Below are positions 6,809 to 17,218 of a stretch of 42,281 bases of DNA, piece after piece (the stretch's first letter is position 1; every line of letters begins with the position of its first letter). A program made the translations under genes and the position numbers. Under the pieces are notes generated by a model. It saw only the letters and a program-made list of their open reading frames with translations. It made no database searches and had not been told where the DNA came from. Origin of the DNA: a virus; the IMG/VR virus record IMGVR_UViG_3300032240_001128, positions 1 to 42,281 of that record, one strand, 5' to 3'.

Positions 6809-8481
6809 CAGTTCCCTCCGGGTTGCGCTGTGCTGCTGGTCGAGCCGAGGGTCATGCTGCCGCCTCCGACGCTGTAGTATCGCGCCCACACGCGCAGCCC
6901 CAGCACGCAGCTGGCTGGCGTGTAGGTGATGCTCTCCACCGTGGCGCGCTGCTGCACCCAGCCGAACTCGTCGTCATTCAGCAGCACGGTGTCGCCGCGC
7001 GTCAGGTGCAGCAGCACCCACGTGCTGGTGTCGTAGTCCACCCGGTACGAGGGCAGGCTGGTGTGCTCCACCATCCAGTCCACCACAGCTTCGGCCACGC
7101 TTTGCTCTGTTATCCACAGGCTTTCCACCACATCGGCCTGACGGTCGCCAATCAAGGCGCGGCTGATGGCGCACAGCGTGCTGTTCGTAGGGCTGCGCTG
7201 CGCGACACCCGTGTAGGTGTCGGTGAGCGGGTCATAGCCATATTGCAGGGTGAACGTATTGAATAGGTCGCTCTTGGCCTGCTCCGTGACCTGCGTGGCG
7301 CGCACCAGCAGCGGCCACTGCCCCACAGTCAGCTCGGCCACAGGTGCACCACGCCTGTCGGTCACGATGGGGCCATAGCCGCCACCCTCCCAGACCATCG
7401 ACACCATCGGGAAGCTGGCCAGCAGCTCGCCTTCGATGAACGCCAGCGTGGTGGTATTGCTTGCCCCGCTGGCGTTGACCGCACAGCGTGCCTGCATGGC
7501 TGCACCCAGCCGTGCCTCGGCCTCGGCGAACAGTGCAGCGTTCGCGCCTGTGCGTCCGAGCACGGTGTATCGCTGCACCAGCTCGCGCGCGATGTTGGTG
7601 GGCACCCCGTTGCTCGGGCCACCACTGACTGCGACGTACACAGCCTCGTCGCCGCTGAACCCAGCGGTGCCACCCGTGAACTGAAGCAGCGTGTACGGCT
7701 CCCCCAGCAGGTCGCTCTCGTGCTGCTGCGACCACGGGTAGAAGGCATCTCCGCTGGTGTAGGCCACGCCGTCCACGTACACGGTGTCGATGGTGAGGTG
7801 CCCGTGGCAGCAGGCATAGCCGGGCTGCGTGGCACTGCTGGACACCAGCAGGGCAGGGATGGCGGCGAAGCTGGGCAGCACCACGGGGATGCGACTGCCA
7901 GCCGTGTCGTCTGGCAAGCTGGCGAACCGCTCGGTGGTCAGCACGTAGGGCGGCAGCGCCACGTCGCTGCTGGTGCTGGGGTCGGTCACCGTGCAGCTCA
8001 CCAGCTGCCGATACGCGCCGAACTGCACGCCACCGTCGATGTCGCCGCGAATCAGCACCAGCCGCTGGTCGTAGTCACCACCGTCCACGTTCAGCGACAC
8101 CTCGGCCACGCCTGCAAGGATGCGCCCGCTGGCAATCAGTGCGGCGCAGTCTACCAGCTCGTTCGGCAGGCTCACGCTCAGAGACTTGGCGCTGGCGCTG
8201 GCGCTGCCTAGCTGGTAGTCGAGCGTGATGCTGATGGCATCGGTCAGCAGGCCCACCCACTGCTGGAGGCTCTTGGTCATGGTGCTGCTGGTGCAGGCGG
8301 TTCGGTTGGCCACGCGCACCACCGTGTCGCCGCCGAACACCAGCTCCACGCACACCACCACCGTGCGCAGTTCCGGGTCGCGGCGCAGCACGTCCTGCCA
8401 GTAGGTGCTCACCATGCCACGCGCGCCGAACCGCGCAGTGCGCCACCGGGTGAAGGCGGCGTGCTCGGTGTAGAGGCTCAC
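6808..8481 (-). CDS. Tail protein (distal tail/baseplate type)
   Basis: 557 residues, mostly beta-like, with no enzyme motif. The N-terminus (TEHAAFTRWRTARFGARGMVSTYWQDVLRR) and the internal HLTRGDTVLLNDDEFGW segment near the C-terminus suggest a baseplate or tail-hub protein. It sits between the large sialidase-like tail protein and the fibre, and overlaps them by ATGA and TGATG. Order relative to the tape measure (second gene downstream) fits the distal-tail/hub region of siphoviruses, but I cannot assign a specific family. Confidence 0.65.
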   Translation of the reverse strand: MSLYTEHAAFTRWRTARFGARGMVSTYWQDVLRRDPELRTVVVCVELVFGGDTVVRVANRTACTSSTMTKSLQQWVGLLTDAISITLDYQLGSASASAKSLSVSLPNELVDCAALIASGRILAGVAEVSLNVDGGDYDQRLVLIRGDIDGGVQFGAYRQLVSCTVTDPSTSSDVALPPYVLTTERFASLPDDTAGSRIPVVLPSFAAIPALLVSSSATQPGYACCHGHLTIDTVYVDGVAYTSGDAFYPWSQQHESDLLGEPYTLLQFTGGTAGFSGDEAVYVAVSGGPSNGVPTNIARELVQRYTVLGRTGANAALFAEAEARLGAAMQARCAVNASGASNTTTLAFIEGELLASFPMVSMVWEGGGYGPIVTDRRGAPVAELTVGQWPLLVRATQVTEQAKSDLFNTFTLQYGYDPLTDTYTGVAQRSPTNSTLCAISRALIGDRQADVVESLWITEQSVAEAVVDWMVEHTSLPSYRVDYDTSTWVLLHLTRGDTVLLNDDEFGWVQQRATVESITYTPASCVLGLRVWARYYSVGGGSMTLGSTSSTAQPGGN

Positions 8482-11400
8482 AGCTCCTCCTCGAACGTCA
8501 TGGACAGGTCACCGACCTGCTCCCAGCGCGAGGTGGTGCTGTTGTAGTTCCATCCTGCATTTTCCAGCTCGGTTGAGCGGGTGAACCGCGCGTAGAGCAT
8601 GGAGCGGTTCTGCTGCTGGTCGTCGGTTGCCAGCACCATCACCTGCGTGCCGTACTGACCGAGGTGGCGCACCGTGCTGCGGAACGCATCGCGCCACCGG
8701 GTGATGTCGCCTTCGCTGGTGCCCTTGACTACCCTGCGCGGCTCGCCCAGCTGGTACGCGCTGCGCAGGCCACTGCTGGCAGTGTCCAGCTGCACGTTTC
8801 CAGCCTGCTCGTCGCTGTGCTCCCAGTTCATCGGCACGGTGAGCGGGAGGGTCATGCCTGCCACCAGCGCACCGATGCGCCAGTAGCCCTCGGGCGGTGC
8901 ACCCTGCACATCGCTGCTCGGTACGGTGAGCCGCATGTAGCGGGGGAAGTCTGCGGCGGTGATGCCTGCGACCTTGACCTTCACACCTGTGGGGTCGCTG
9001 GGGTAGGCATACAGGTGGCGGTCTGCCCAGATGTCCAGCGTGGCCAGCCCCGTGATGCCGTAGTTGAACAGCGACTGCGTGATGCCCGACAGCACGATGA
9101 CGTTCCCGTGGTTCTGCTCGATGCGCACGATAGCGGGGTTCGCACTTGCGTTGTTCGGTTGCGCGCGCAGGTAGTGACCAGCCAGCTCCATGTCGGCCCA
9201 CAGGCTGCCGTCGTTCACGGTGAATGCGTTGCCGCCGAAAATCTGCGCTGGCACGGTGGCGGTGTAGCGCAGGCCGTCGATGGTGAGCGCGGTGGGTGTG
9301 GTGAAGGCGGCGTCACCTGCGTACTCGATGCGCACGTAGCGACTATTCGTGCCAGCCACTGCTGCGCCGCTGTGGTGCAGGCGTGCCACCTCGGAGCTGG
9401 GTAGCCCTATCTGCGCGTCCAGCACCAGCTGCTGCGTGGTGGCGGTGGTGCTGCGCCAGTGGCTTTCCGGGCTGGCAGTGAACAGCTGCTCGGCCCCGTA
9501 CACGTAGCGCACAGGCGCGGTGAACGTGTCGCCGTCGAACCCACCACCGCCACCCCAGCGCACACTGACGCCCTGCGTCACGTGGTACGGGTAGGACGAG
9601 GTGAGCACGCCCCGGATGGTGCTGGGGTTGGTGGGCCTGAACTGGCCCAGCGCGCTGACGCGGCTGTACCACATTTCCTTCCAGTCGTAGGTGCTGGTGA
9701 TGGTGTTCTGCCGCTTGTGGCCATACTCAGCCAGTTGATACGCACTGGCCAGCACACCCGTGGTGAGCGTGAGCACACCTGTGCTCTGCCACGCCGAGTC
9801 GCCAGCCTTTGCCCACGCTACCTCTGCGAACTGGTTGGCCCCCACCTTGCTGAACGCGAGCCGGAAGTCCCACCACGTGCCCTGAGTGATGCCTGCTGCT
9901 GCGTTGGGGGCGCTCACGTAGAGGGTATTCACCGCGCAGGCGTCGAACACGCCGACGCGGCCATCGTTGGCGATGTGCACGCCGACGTTGTAGCTCAGCC
10001 CTGTGCTGCCGATGGCCTGCGCCACCGCGCCCCATGCGGGGGAGCGATATGCGAGCGCGGTGGCTGCCGTAGGGAGCACTGCACCTGTGGCTGCACGCGC
10101 GCGCGTCGTCCAACCCACCACACCCGCGTTGGCCATGAACTGGGTCGCACCCGCGATTGCCTGCTGGTGCGCGTAGTACGAGGTATCCGCGCCCGCAGCG
10201 ACGCCCACCTCCATCCAGTCGGTAGCCAGCACCTGCGTGGGTGCCCCAGCGGTAGCCCGCGTCCACGGGGTGAAGGCGCTGGCGTTGGCGCTCGCAGGCG
10301 CTCCCAGCTGCGCGCTCCAGTAGGCTGTGAACATGCTGCCGAACTCGTCCGTGGTAGCAGGCGCATCGCGCACCACCGGACGGCGCGAGTAGCCGCTCCA
10401 GTAGGCCAGCGATGCGGGTGTCCAGTTCGCTGGCGCAGTGCCTGTCTCACGGTCGATGCCGCCAGCGCACAGCGCGAGGCGGTCGCCCACCCACGCGAGG
10501 CAGGCGTTCTTCACGCCATACCGCTGCACCCCGTGCACGCCCAGCACATCCTGACCCCACAGCACCCACTCGTTCGTGCGTGGCGACGTGGCTGACCACC
10601 CATTGTTCAGCCTGTCCGCTGGGATCAGGTAGCTGTATCCGCCGAAGCTGGCACCACCTGCGCCGTCGTCCAAGTAGGCCAGCAGGTAGATATACGCACC
10701 ACCTCGCGCGAGGTAGACCGCCTTGCTGCTGAGGTAGCTTGGCAGCGCGCCAACGTGGAACGTCTCGCTCCACGCGCCATCTCGTGCACAGGTTTCGTAG
10801 GCCCAGCGCCCAGCACCCGAGGTGATGGCGCGCACACGGAAGAACGACCCGTCCAGCGTACCGAGTCCCACGATGTCGTGGCGTTCGAACGGCATGTAGC
10901 TGTCGCCGTTTCCAGTGGCGTCCAGCCCGTCAGGCGTGCCCACAGACAGCGCCCACGTGGCCCCACGATCACCGCTGTAGCCGCTGCACATCCCTTGCGG
11001 GGTGGTGCCGTAGTTCCACATTTCCATGCGCAGCCAGTCGCCGCTCACCGCCACGCGCATCGACTTGATTTGCTGCGTTGAACCGTACATCATCGTCAGG
11101 ATGCGCTCCTGCCCGACCGCCCACGTCAGCCCGCCATCGTTGCTCACCAGCATGTCCACGTCCATGTAGGAGGGCGCTGCGGTGGAATCGGGGATGTAGC
11201 AGTAGAACCAGCGCAGGCTCCCATCGGGAAGCTCCACGATGGAGCTGTAGCCGCACAGGCTGTAGTCGGGGATTTTCCCAAGCCCGAACGGGGTAGCAGG
11301 CACGCTCAGCGTGGTGTAGTTCGCACTTGGGTCGCTGGTGGCGGTGCTACGGTAGGCGAGGTCGAACTGCTGGGTGCCCGTCCTGTAGCGCGCCACCAGC

Positions 11401-11801
11401 ACGCGGTTGAACGCGCTGCTGTACGCCACCACGTTGTGGCTGCTGGCCACCTTGGTGGCCCACGGAACGTGGACGCTTCCCATGTAGCGCAGGTCATGCG
11501 CACCACGGTACTGGTCGGAGGCATCGAGGTCGAACTTCCACGCCCACTCGGTACCGTTGAACAGCCCGCCAGTGCTGGTGAGCACCAGCTGGATGGTGGT
11601 GGGTGTGGGTTGCGGCGTGCTGCCGCTGGTGTCCCACACGCCGTCCATGTAGGGCAGCAGGTCGCCTTCGTTGGTCTTGGACGGGTAGGCGGTGCCCACG
11701 CGCGCGCCCTGCTGGCTGGTGGCGGACAGCAGCAGGTTCCTGCGCAGGGCAACGTCCTGCGACAGCACGAAAGAAAGCGGTTCAGCGCGGGTGCTCGGCA
11801 T
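8478..11801 (-). CDS. Large tail protein with sialidase-like (Asp-box) propeller region
   Basis: 1107 residues, the first gene after the tape measure. Residues about 120-420 look like a beta-propeller: two Asp-box motifs S-x-D-x-G-x-T-W are visible at 220-227 (SNDGGLTW) and 276-283 (SGDRGATW), together with blade-like strands. Asp boxes mark sialidases and related glycan-binding propellers. I did not find a convincing arginine triad, so binding is as likely as cleavage. The remaining 600 residues are beta-rich and unassigned. The start ATG 11801 has a good GGAG site. Probable tail-tip protein that contacts host glycans. Confidence 0.72.
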   Translation of the reverse strand: MPSTRAEPLSFVLSQDVALRRNLLLSATSQQGARVGTAYPSKTNEGDLLPYMDGVWDTSGSTPQPTPTTIQLVLTSTGGLFNGTEWAWKFDLDASDQYRGAHDLRYMGSVHVPWATKVASSHNVVAYSSAFNRVLVARYRTGTQQFDLAYRSTATSDPSANYTTLSVPATPFGLGKIPDYSLCGYSSIVELPDGSLRWFYCYIPDSTAAPSYMDVDMLVSNDGGLTWAVGQERILTMMYGSTQQIKSMRVAVSGDWLRMEMWNYGTTPQGMCSGYSGDRGATWALSVGTPDGLDATGNGDSYMPFERHDIVGLGTLDGSFFRVRAITSGAGRWAYETCARDGAWSETFHVGALPSYLSSKAVYLARGGAYIYLLAYLDDGAGGASFGGYSYLIPADRLNNGWSATSPRTNEWVLWGQDVLGVHGVQRYGVKNACLAWVGDRLALCAGGIDRETGTAPANWTPASLAYWSGYSRRPVVRDAPATTDEFGSMFTAYWSAQLGAPASANASAFTPWTRATAGAPTQVLATDWMEVGVAAGADTSYYAHQQAIAGATQFMANAGVVGWTTRARAATGAVLPTAATALAYRSPAWGAVAQAIGSTGLSYNVGVHIANDGRVGVFDACAVNTLYVSAPNAAAGITQGTWWDFRLAFSKVGANQFAEVAWAKAGDSAWQSTGVLTLTTGVLASAYQLAEYGHKRQNTITSTYDWKEMWYSRVSALGQFRPTNPSTIRGVLTSSYPYHVTQGVSVRWGGGGGFDGDTFTAPVRYVYGAEQLFTASPESHWRSTTATTQQLVLDAQIGLPSSEVARLHHSGAAVAGTNSRYVRIEYAGDAAFTTPTALTIDGLRYTATVPAQIFGGNAFTVNDGSLWADMELAGHYLRAQPNNASANPAIVRIEQNHGNVIVLSGITQSLFNYGITGLATLDIWADRHLYAYPSDPTGVKVKVAGITAADFPRYMRLTVPSSDVQGAPPEGYWRIGALVAGMTLPLTVPMNWEHSDEQAGNVQLDTASSGLRSAYQLGEPRRVVKGTSEGDITRWRDAFRSTVRHLGQYGTQVMVLATDDQQQNRSMLYARFTRSTELENAGWNYNSTTSRWEQVGDLSMTFEEEL

Positions 11802-11809
11802 CTGGTCTC

Positions 11810-14800
11810 CTACGGGCTGAACTTGCCACGGGTGAATCCTACGTGCACGCCAGCACGCAGCGTCGTCTGGCGTAGGTCACGTGTAAGGCGCGGGGTCTGC
11901 CCGCGCTGCCCGGCTTCCCACAGCGCCTCGTCCAGCGTGCGCCCGTTGGCCTGCACGGTCACCTGCACCTGCTGCGTGCCACCGAGGCCACCCGTTCCCT
12001 GCGCGCTGGCAGTGATGGCGCTCGCCGCTTGCAGCATGGCCTGCGCCAGTCCAGCGGCTGCGGGGACGTCGGCCTGCCCAACCGAGTAACCACGCCCAGC
12101 GGGGCCGAGGGCACTGGCGAACTGGCCCTGCATGGCGTCCAGCGCCTGCTGGAGCAGCACGGCAGGGTTCTGCGCTGCCACCACGTAGTCACCGGGAGCG
12201 AAGCGGGCCGACAGGCCACCAGCGCCCGCACGCACTGCGCCGGGCGTGTCCCCAAAGGTTGCTGTCTCGTCAGCGCCCAGCGACACGATTTCAGCAATCA
12301 CATCCCTGAAAAACTTGCCTACAGCGTCGATTCCTTCGTCAATCAGCTTCCACAGGGCGGTGCCCAGCTGTGCCATCAGCTCCCCGATGGCCATCGGAAT
12401 CTCGTAGAAAATCGCCTTGAACAGCCCGCCGATAATCTCGGGGATGGACGTAAAAATGGCAGGTAGAAGCTCGGTGAACAGCGCCTTGATAATGACCGGG
12501 ATGCTGTTGATAAGCGCGGTGATGATGTAGGGTATCGCCGAGACAACGCCTTTGATAAGCGAAGGAATAAGCTGCACAATCGCCATAATCAGCGACGGCA
12601 GCATCTCGATGATGCTGGTCAGCAGGCTGGGCAGCATCTCAGCCACCGCCACGATGATGTCGGTCACCGCCACCAGCAAGGCGTTGATGATGGTGGGCAG
12701 CTGCGCCACCAGCTCCTGCACCAGCAGGGTCACAGCGTCAAGCACTGCGCGAATGAGCGCGGGCAGCTGCTGCACGATGCCGATGATGAGCTGCGGGATG
12801 GCAGCCAGCAGCACCTGCACCAGCTGGAGCACTCCTTGAACGAGTGCTTGAATGATGGTGGGAAGCTGCTGAATGACTACTTGCACCAGCATAATCACAG
12901 CGTCCACCAACGCCATGATGATGGTTCCCAGCGCGCCCACCAGCGACTGGATGATGGTGGGCAGGGCTTGCAGCACCGACTGCACCAGCCACGGCACGAT
13001 GTCCACCAGCTGCGCTATGATGCCGCCCAGCGTAGGCAGCAGCTGCACAATGGCGTCCAGCAGGCTGCTCACCAGCCCCGGAAGCCCAGCCACCAGCGCG
13101 TCAATGACCACGCCGATGCTGTCTGCCAGCGCCTGCGCCACCTGCGGCACCGCCTGCACGAGCGCCTCAATCAGTGGCCCGATGGAGTCAACCAGACCCT
13201 GCGTCACAGCAGGCAGGGCTGCCGCGAACTGGTCGATGAGCGCAGGAAGCTGCGCCCCGAGCGCCTGCACCAGCGCAGGCGCTGCCTCCACGAACGCCGA
13301 CAGCATCTGGCTTGCACCCTGCACCAGCTCCGTGACGTACTGCTCCGCAGCGGTTGCCAGCGAGCTGGGCAACGCCGCCATCTGAGCGGTGTATTCGGTG
13401 GGTGAGATATCGCCTGCTGCCAGCTGTGCAGCCAAGTCGGCAGTGTCCCCCATCGCACCCTTGACCGAATCCACAGCATCGAACAGGTCAAAGCTGAACC
13501 CAGTCATGTCCGCAAACAGGCCGATAACTCCCTGCGCTGCGTCGCCGATGCCGGATGCGATGGCCTTCGCCACGTTGAGCGCCGCTTGCTTCACCACGTC
13601 CAGCGCGGCTGCCATCTTGGCACCCGCCTCGTCGGTGCTGTCTGCCGCCTCGGCGTTGGCGTCGTCAATGGCCTGCGTGTAGTAGTCGATGACCTGCTGG
13701 CGCTCGTCGGTCTGGTCGTCGCCCAGCCGTGCCAGCATGGCGTCCCGCTCGCGCTCCAGCTGGAGCACCTTGCGCCCCTCGCCAGCCACCAGCATCACCA
13801 CCTCGTCGGTGAGCTTGCGCTTCTGCGCCAGCACGCGCCCGTCATACAGCGCGTTGATGGCAGCCACCTGCTCCTGCGTTGCACCCACTGCCTCCAGCAG
13901 CGATGCCTGCCTGTCTGCCTCAATGGCTTGCAGCTCGTTGGCGGCTGCCTGCGCATCCTGCGTGCGCAGTGTCAGCACCTGCGCGTCAACCTTGGCTTGC
14001 GCCTCGCGCTGGCGCTTAGCACTCTCGGCAGCCTCCAGCGCCTCCAGCTGCGCAGCTGCCTTGAAGTAGTGCTCCAGCACGAACAGGCGGTCAACGCTGC
14101 CCTTCTCGTACAGCACCAGCTCCTGCTGGAACGTGGCCTCCAAGTCGTCGCGGCGCTTCTGGAGCGCCTGCTGCTGCACGAACGCCTCCTGCTCGGCAGC
14201 CGTGCGCCCAGCCGCAAGCGTCGCCGCCGCGATGTCGTCTACCGCCTTGGTCTGGTCAGCCACAGCCTGCGCGGTGGCGTCCGCATGGATTTCCGCAACC
14301 ACACGCGCACGCTCACGCTCAGCAGCGGCGATGCGCGCGCGCTGCTTTCCATATGCCTTGACCTCGGCGTCGAATGCCTCGTTGATGGTTTCCAGCTGTG
14401 CCTGCATCTCGTTGCGCAGCTTGTCGGTGCTGGTGGCCTGCCGCTTGCCGATGGCGTCCTCGACCCGCTCCACCGCTTTCAGCCGTGCTTCGTAGGCGCG
14501 CTTCCACTCCTCGGCTGCCGCCTTAGCCTTGTCCCCAGCGCCCTCGGCGGCGTCCCCCATGCGCCCCTCGGCCTCGCTGGCGTTGAGTGTGGCCATCTCG
14601 TGTTTCGACAGCGTCTTGGTGGCTAAGTCCATGCCGTTGGTCAGCCCGTCCAGCTTCTTGCGCTGCTCGGCCAGTGTGGCAGTCAGCTGCTGCCCGCGCG
14701 CCTGCACCTCCTCCATGGTGCTGCCGAAGCGACCGAGCAGGATTTGAGCGTCCTTGCTGCTCGCGCCGCCAGCCTTGGTCACCTGCTCGTACTTCGCCAT

Positions 14801-16747
14801 CTGGTCGTTGAATATGCCAAGCTCAACCTGAGTATTCGCCACCGCCTGCGATGCGGAAGCCATCGCAGCCCTGTAGCCAGTAGACGCCTCGTCAGCCCCC
14901 AGCGTGGCATCGTATTGGAGCTGGAGCGCAGTGGTGTGGTCGAGCACCACCTGCGTGCCGTTGAGCGTGGTGGTGAACAGGTCACCACTGGCCAGCCCAG
15001 CCTGCACCGTGCCGCTGTCAAGCCGTTGCAGGTGCTCCAGCTGCTGCTCAATGGTATTGCTCAGCTGGCCTCGCGCCTGTAGCTCCAGCTCAAAGCCCGC
15101 CAGTGTGGTGGCCTGCGTTCCCGCGATGGCGTCGGCTTGCTTCTTGGCAGCAGCTGCGCGCGCGTCGGCCTCTGCCGCCAGCTTGGACTCGGCCTCTCGC
15201 AGCCTGTCGGCAGCGTCGGCTGCCGCGTTGCTGCTCAGCGTAAGGTAGGCGATGCCAGCCACGAGAGTGCCCACAGCGGCCACGACAGCATACAGCCCAC
15301 CCGTGGCAGCCGTGAGCGCGGTCATGACCGCCTCCACCCCGCCCGTCATGGCCATCAGCCCCGTGTATGCCGCCTGCACAGCCATCACGAAAACGCGCAC
15401 CTTGTCCGCAACCCAGATGACCAGCATGTATTTGGCAAGGCTGGTCAGCACTGGCAGCAGCTTGCCGAGGAACACCATCGCATCGCGCACGCCGTTGACG
15501 AAGCCAACGAACGTCAACGCGATTTCTGCCCGGTTGTTCCGCAGGTATTCCACCACCTGCTGCACGGTGTCCGAGAACGAGGCACCGATGGTGCCCGCCT
15601 GCCTGTTGAACACGCTGGCAACGTAGTTCAGCGTATCGCTGATCTCGGTTATCAGGCTTGAAAGCGGCCCTTTCATCTGGTCGAACAGGGACAGCATCAG
15701 CTCTTGGAACGACGAGGTGGCGATGTTGATGCGCCCCTGCACCGTGTCCGTCATGGTGGTGTAGAGCTTCTCGGCGTTACCCGCGCTATTCTCCAGTTCC
15801 CCCAGCAGCTCGTGGAACTGCGTGCTGCCGTCCGCGAACTGGCGCGCGATGGCCACCACGTTGGCACCACTGCGCTGCCCGAACACGTCGATGGCGTCCG
15901 ATGTGGTCATGGCCGACTTGCCGATGGTGGTCATAATGTCGGCGAAGGAGTGCAGTTCTGGGTTGATTTGCTCCTGCGTGATGCCGTACTTTTCCAGCGT
16001 CTTGCGGGCACTGTCGGTAACGTGCGCAGCGGCAGACATGGCCATGCGGAAGCTCGTGCCCGCCATCGAGCCTTCGAGGCCGAGGTTGCGGAACTGCGCC
16101 ACGGCAGCGGTGGTCTGCTCCAGCGTGTAGCCGAAGCCTGCGCCCACCGTGCCAGCGTACTTCATCGCCTCTTTGAGAGAATCAATGTTGAAAAGCGACT
16201 TCTGGAGTGTGCGCGTGAATACGTCCGAAACCTTGTTGGCCTGCGTGGCATCCATGCCAAACTGCGCCAGCGTGGCGGCGGTCAGCTCTGCCGAGTTGGC
16301 CAGCGTGGTAGCACCGCCTGCTGCAAGGTACAGCGCGGGGCCAGTAGCGTTCATGATGTCGTTGACTTTATAGCCCGCCGAAGCGAACCAATACATGGCG
16401 TCCGACACCTCCTTCGCCGTGTATTGCGTGGCGATGCCCAGCTCGCGCGCCTTGTTCTCCAGCTGCTTGAACTGCGGCCCCACGGCACCAGCCACCGCTG
16501 CCGTTGTTTGCAGCGACTGCTGGAAGTCGATGCCCACCTTCAGCGTGGCCACACCGAACGCGGCCATAGCCGCACCAGCGGCTGCGAGCGCGCCCTTCAC
16601 CACGCCGTCCAGCGAGCCAGCGAACGCCTCGCCCTGCTTCTGCATCCCCTCCAGTGCCGCTGTAGCGCCTTTCAGCCCACCACGGAACTGGCTGTCCTCC
16701 AGCCCCAGCTCGACTAAGAGCTTGCCGATGCTGGTTCCGCTGGCCAT
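11810..16747 (-). CDS. Tail tape measure protein
   Basis: 1645 residues, the longest gene here. Residues about 60-330 match the TP901-type tape-measure core (FQQSLQTTAAVAG, YTAKEVSDAMYWFASAGY, FRNLGLEGSMAGTSFRM). A hydrophobic region at about 440-510 is followed by a long coiled coil (about 750-1000) and then roughly 300 residues of hydrophobic repeats rich in LVQ, LPTII and IIMALV, typical of tape measures. The protein sets tail length and passes through the tube on infection. It lies right after the frameshifted chaperone pair, as in most siphoviruses. Taking 0.15 nm per residue, the tail would be near 245 nm, a rough inference. Confidence 0.95.
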   Translation of the reverse strand: MASGTSIGKLLVELGLEDSQFRGGLKGATAALEGMQKQGEAFAGSLDGVVKGALAAAGAAMAAFGVATLKVGIDFQQSLQTTAAVAGAVGPQFKQLENKARELGIATQYTAKEVSDAMYWFASAGYKVNDIMNATGPALYLAAGGATTLANSAELTAATLAQFGMDATQANKVSDVFTRTLQKSLFNIDSLKEAMKYAGTVGAGFGYTLEQTTAAVAQFRNLGLEGSMAGTSFRMAMSAAAHVTDSARKTLEKYGITQEQINPELHSFADIMTTIGKSAMTTSDAIDVFGQRSGANVVAIARQFADGSTQFHELLGELENSAGNAEKLYTTMTDTVQGRINIATSSFQELMLSLFDQMKGPLSSLITEISDTLNYVASVFNRQAGTIGASFSDTVQQVVEYLRNNRAEIALTFVGFVNGVRDAMVFLGKLLPVLTSLAKYMLVIWVADKVRVFVMAVQAAYTGLMAMTGGVEAVMTALTAATGGLYAVVAAVGTLVAGIAYLTLSSNAAADAADRLREAESKLAAEADARAAAAKKQADAIAGTQATTLAGFELELQARGQLSNTIEQQLEHLQRLDSGTVQAGLASGDLFTTTLNGTQVVLDHTTALQLQYDATLGADEASTGYRAAMASASQAVANTQVELGIFNDQMAKYEQVTKAGGASSKDAQILLGRFGSTMEEVQARGQQLTATLAEQRKKLDGLTNGMDLATKTLSKHEMATLNASEAEGRMGDAAEGAGDKAKAAAEEWKRAYEARLKAVERVEDAIGKRQATSTDKLRNEMQAQLETINEAFDAEVKAYGKQRARIAAAERERARVVAEIHADATAQAVADQTKAVDDIAAATLAAGRTAAEQEAFVQQQALQKRRDDLEATFQQELVLYEKGSVDRLFVLEHYFKAAAQLEALEAAESAKRQREAQAKVDAQVLTLRTQDAQAAANELQAIEADRQASLLEAVGATQEQVAAINALYDGRVLAQKRKLTDEVVMLVAGEGRKVLQLERERDAMLARLGDDQTDERQQVIDYYTQAIDDANAEAADSTDEAGAKMAAALDVVKQAALNVAKAIASGIGDAAQGVIGLFADMTGFSFDLFDAVDSVKGAMGDTADLAAQLAAGDISPTEYTAQMAALPSSLATAAEQYVTELVQGASQMLSAFVEAAPALVQALGAQLPALIDQFAAALPAVTQGLVDSIGPLIEALVQAVPQVAQALADSIGVVIDALVAGLPGLVSSLLDAIVQLLPTLGGIIAQLVDIVPWLVQSVLQALPTIIQSLVGALGTIIMALVDAVIMLVQVVIQQLPTIIQALVQGVLQLVQVLLAAIPQLIIGIVQQLPALIRAVLDAVTLLVQELVAQLPTIINALLVAVTDIIVAVAEMLPSLLTSIIEMLPSLIMAIVQLIPSLIKGVVSAIPYIITALINSIPVIIKALFTELLPAIFTSIPEIIGGLFKAIFYEIPMAIGELMAQLGTALWKLIDEGIDAVGKFFRDVIAEIVSLGADETATFGDTPGAVRAGAGGLSARFAPGDYVVAAQNPAVLLQQALDAMQGQFASALGPAGRGYSVGQADVPAAAGLAQAMLQAASAITASAQGTGGLGGTQQVQVTVQANGRTLDEALWEAGQRGQTPRLTRDLRQTTLRAGVHVGFTRGKFSP

Positions 16748-16775
16748 GCGTAAAGCCTCCGTGACGCTGGCACCC

Positions 16776-16783
16776 TATCACCA
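16776..16783 (-). promoter_or_regulatory. Recurrent GTGATA box before the tape measure gene
   Basis: The minus strand reads TGGTGATAGGGT in the 54-base gap between the chaperone and tape measure genes, 29 bases before the start codon. It matches the GCGTGATA boxes at 17636, 18555, 22942, 26852 and 37558 except at its first two bases. Confidence 0.35.
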
Positions 16784-16801
16784 CACGGGTGCGTGTGGAA
16801 C

Positions 16802-17218
16802 TTACCTCACCACGTCCACCGCCATGCCCATCGCAGCGAGGCGCTCTGCCACGTCCGCGCCCTTGCGCGGCTGCTCGCTGGGGTTGCCAGCCTCACGCTG
16901 TGCAGCCGCCTGCTGTAGCCGCTCGGCGCGGGCTGCCTTGCCCTTCGGTGGCTTCACCTTGCCGCCCAGCGCCGTTGACACGGCGGTGAGTATCATGTTG
17001 GCCTGCTCGCTCTTGTAGGCCACCACGCAGCGCCCCACAACGTTGACCTGCTCCCACGTGAGGTCGAGCACGTCCGCCAGCGTCCAGCCGCTGGCGAACA
17101 TCATGCCCAGCCCTTGCTCCAGCTGCGCTATCGTCAGGCGTTCGGCAGCTGCATCCCCTGCGTGCCCGCCGCCAGCACCGTCATGCCCTGCCCCAGCCTC
17201 CGCACGAACCGTTCGCAA
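16802..17218 (-). CDS. Tail assembly chaperone, T-like extension made by -1 frameshift
   Basis: 138 codons in the -1 frame relative to the upstream chaperone, entered at the slippery site 17224-17218. There is no proper start: the first codon is TTG inside the slip region, as expected for a frameshift extension. Frame shifting would join 128 residues of the upstream protein to this part, giving about 266 residues, equivalent to lambda gpGT. The fused product normally binds the tape measure while the tail tube is built. It contains a helical region (LTIAQLEQGLGMMFASGWTL) and a Lys/Arg-rich tail (GGKVKPPKGKAARAERL). Confidence 0.82.
   Translation of the reverse strand: MRTVRAEAGAGHDGAGGGHAGDAAAERLTIAQLEQGLGMMFASGWTLADVLDLTWEQVNVVGRCVVAYKSEQANMILTAVSTALGGKVKPPKGKAARAERLQQAAAQREAGNPSEQPRKGADVAERLAAMGMAVDVVR

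Noticed and set aside
5606-6889. Longer version of the fibre gene starting at 6889
   Set aside because: The first 27 residues are Arg/His-rich shadow sequence inside the upstream gene; ATG 6808 overlaps its stop as TGATG.
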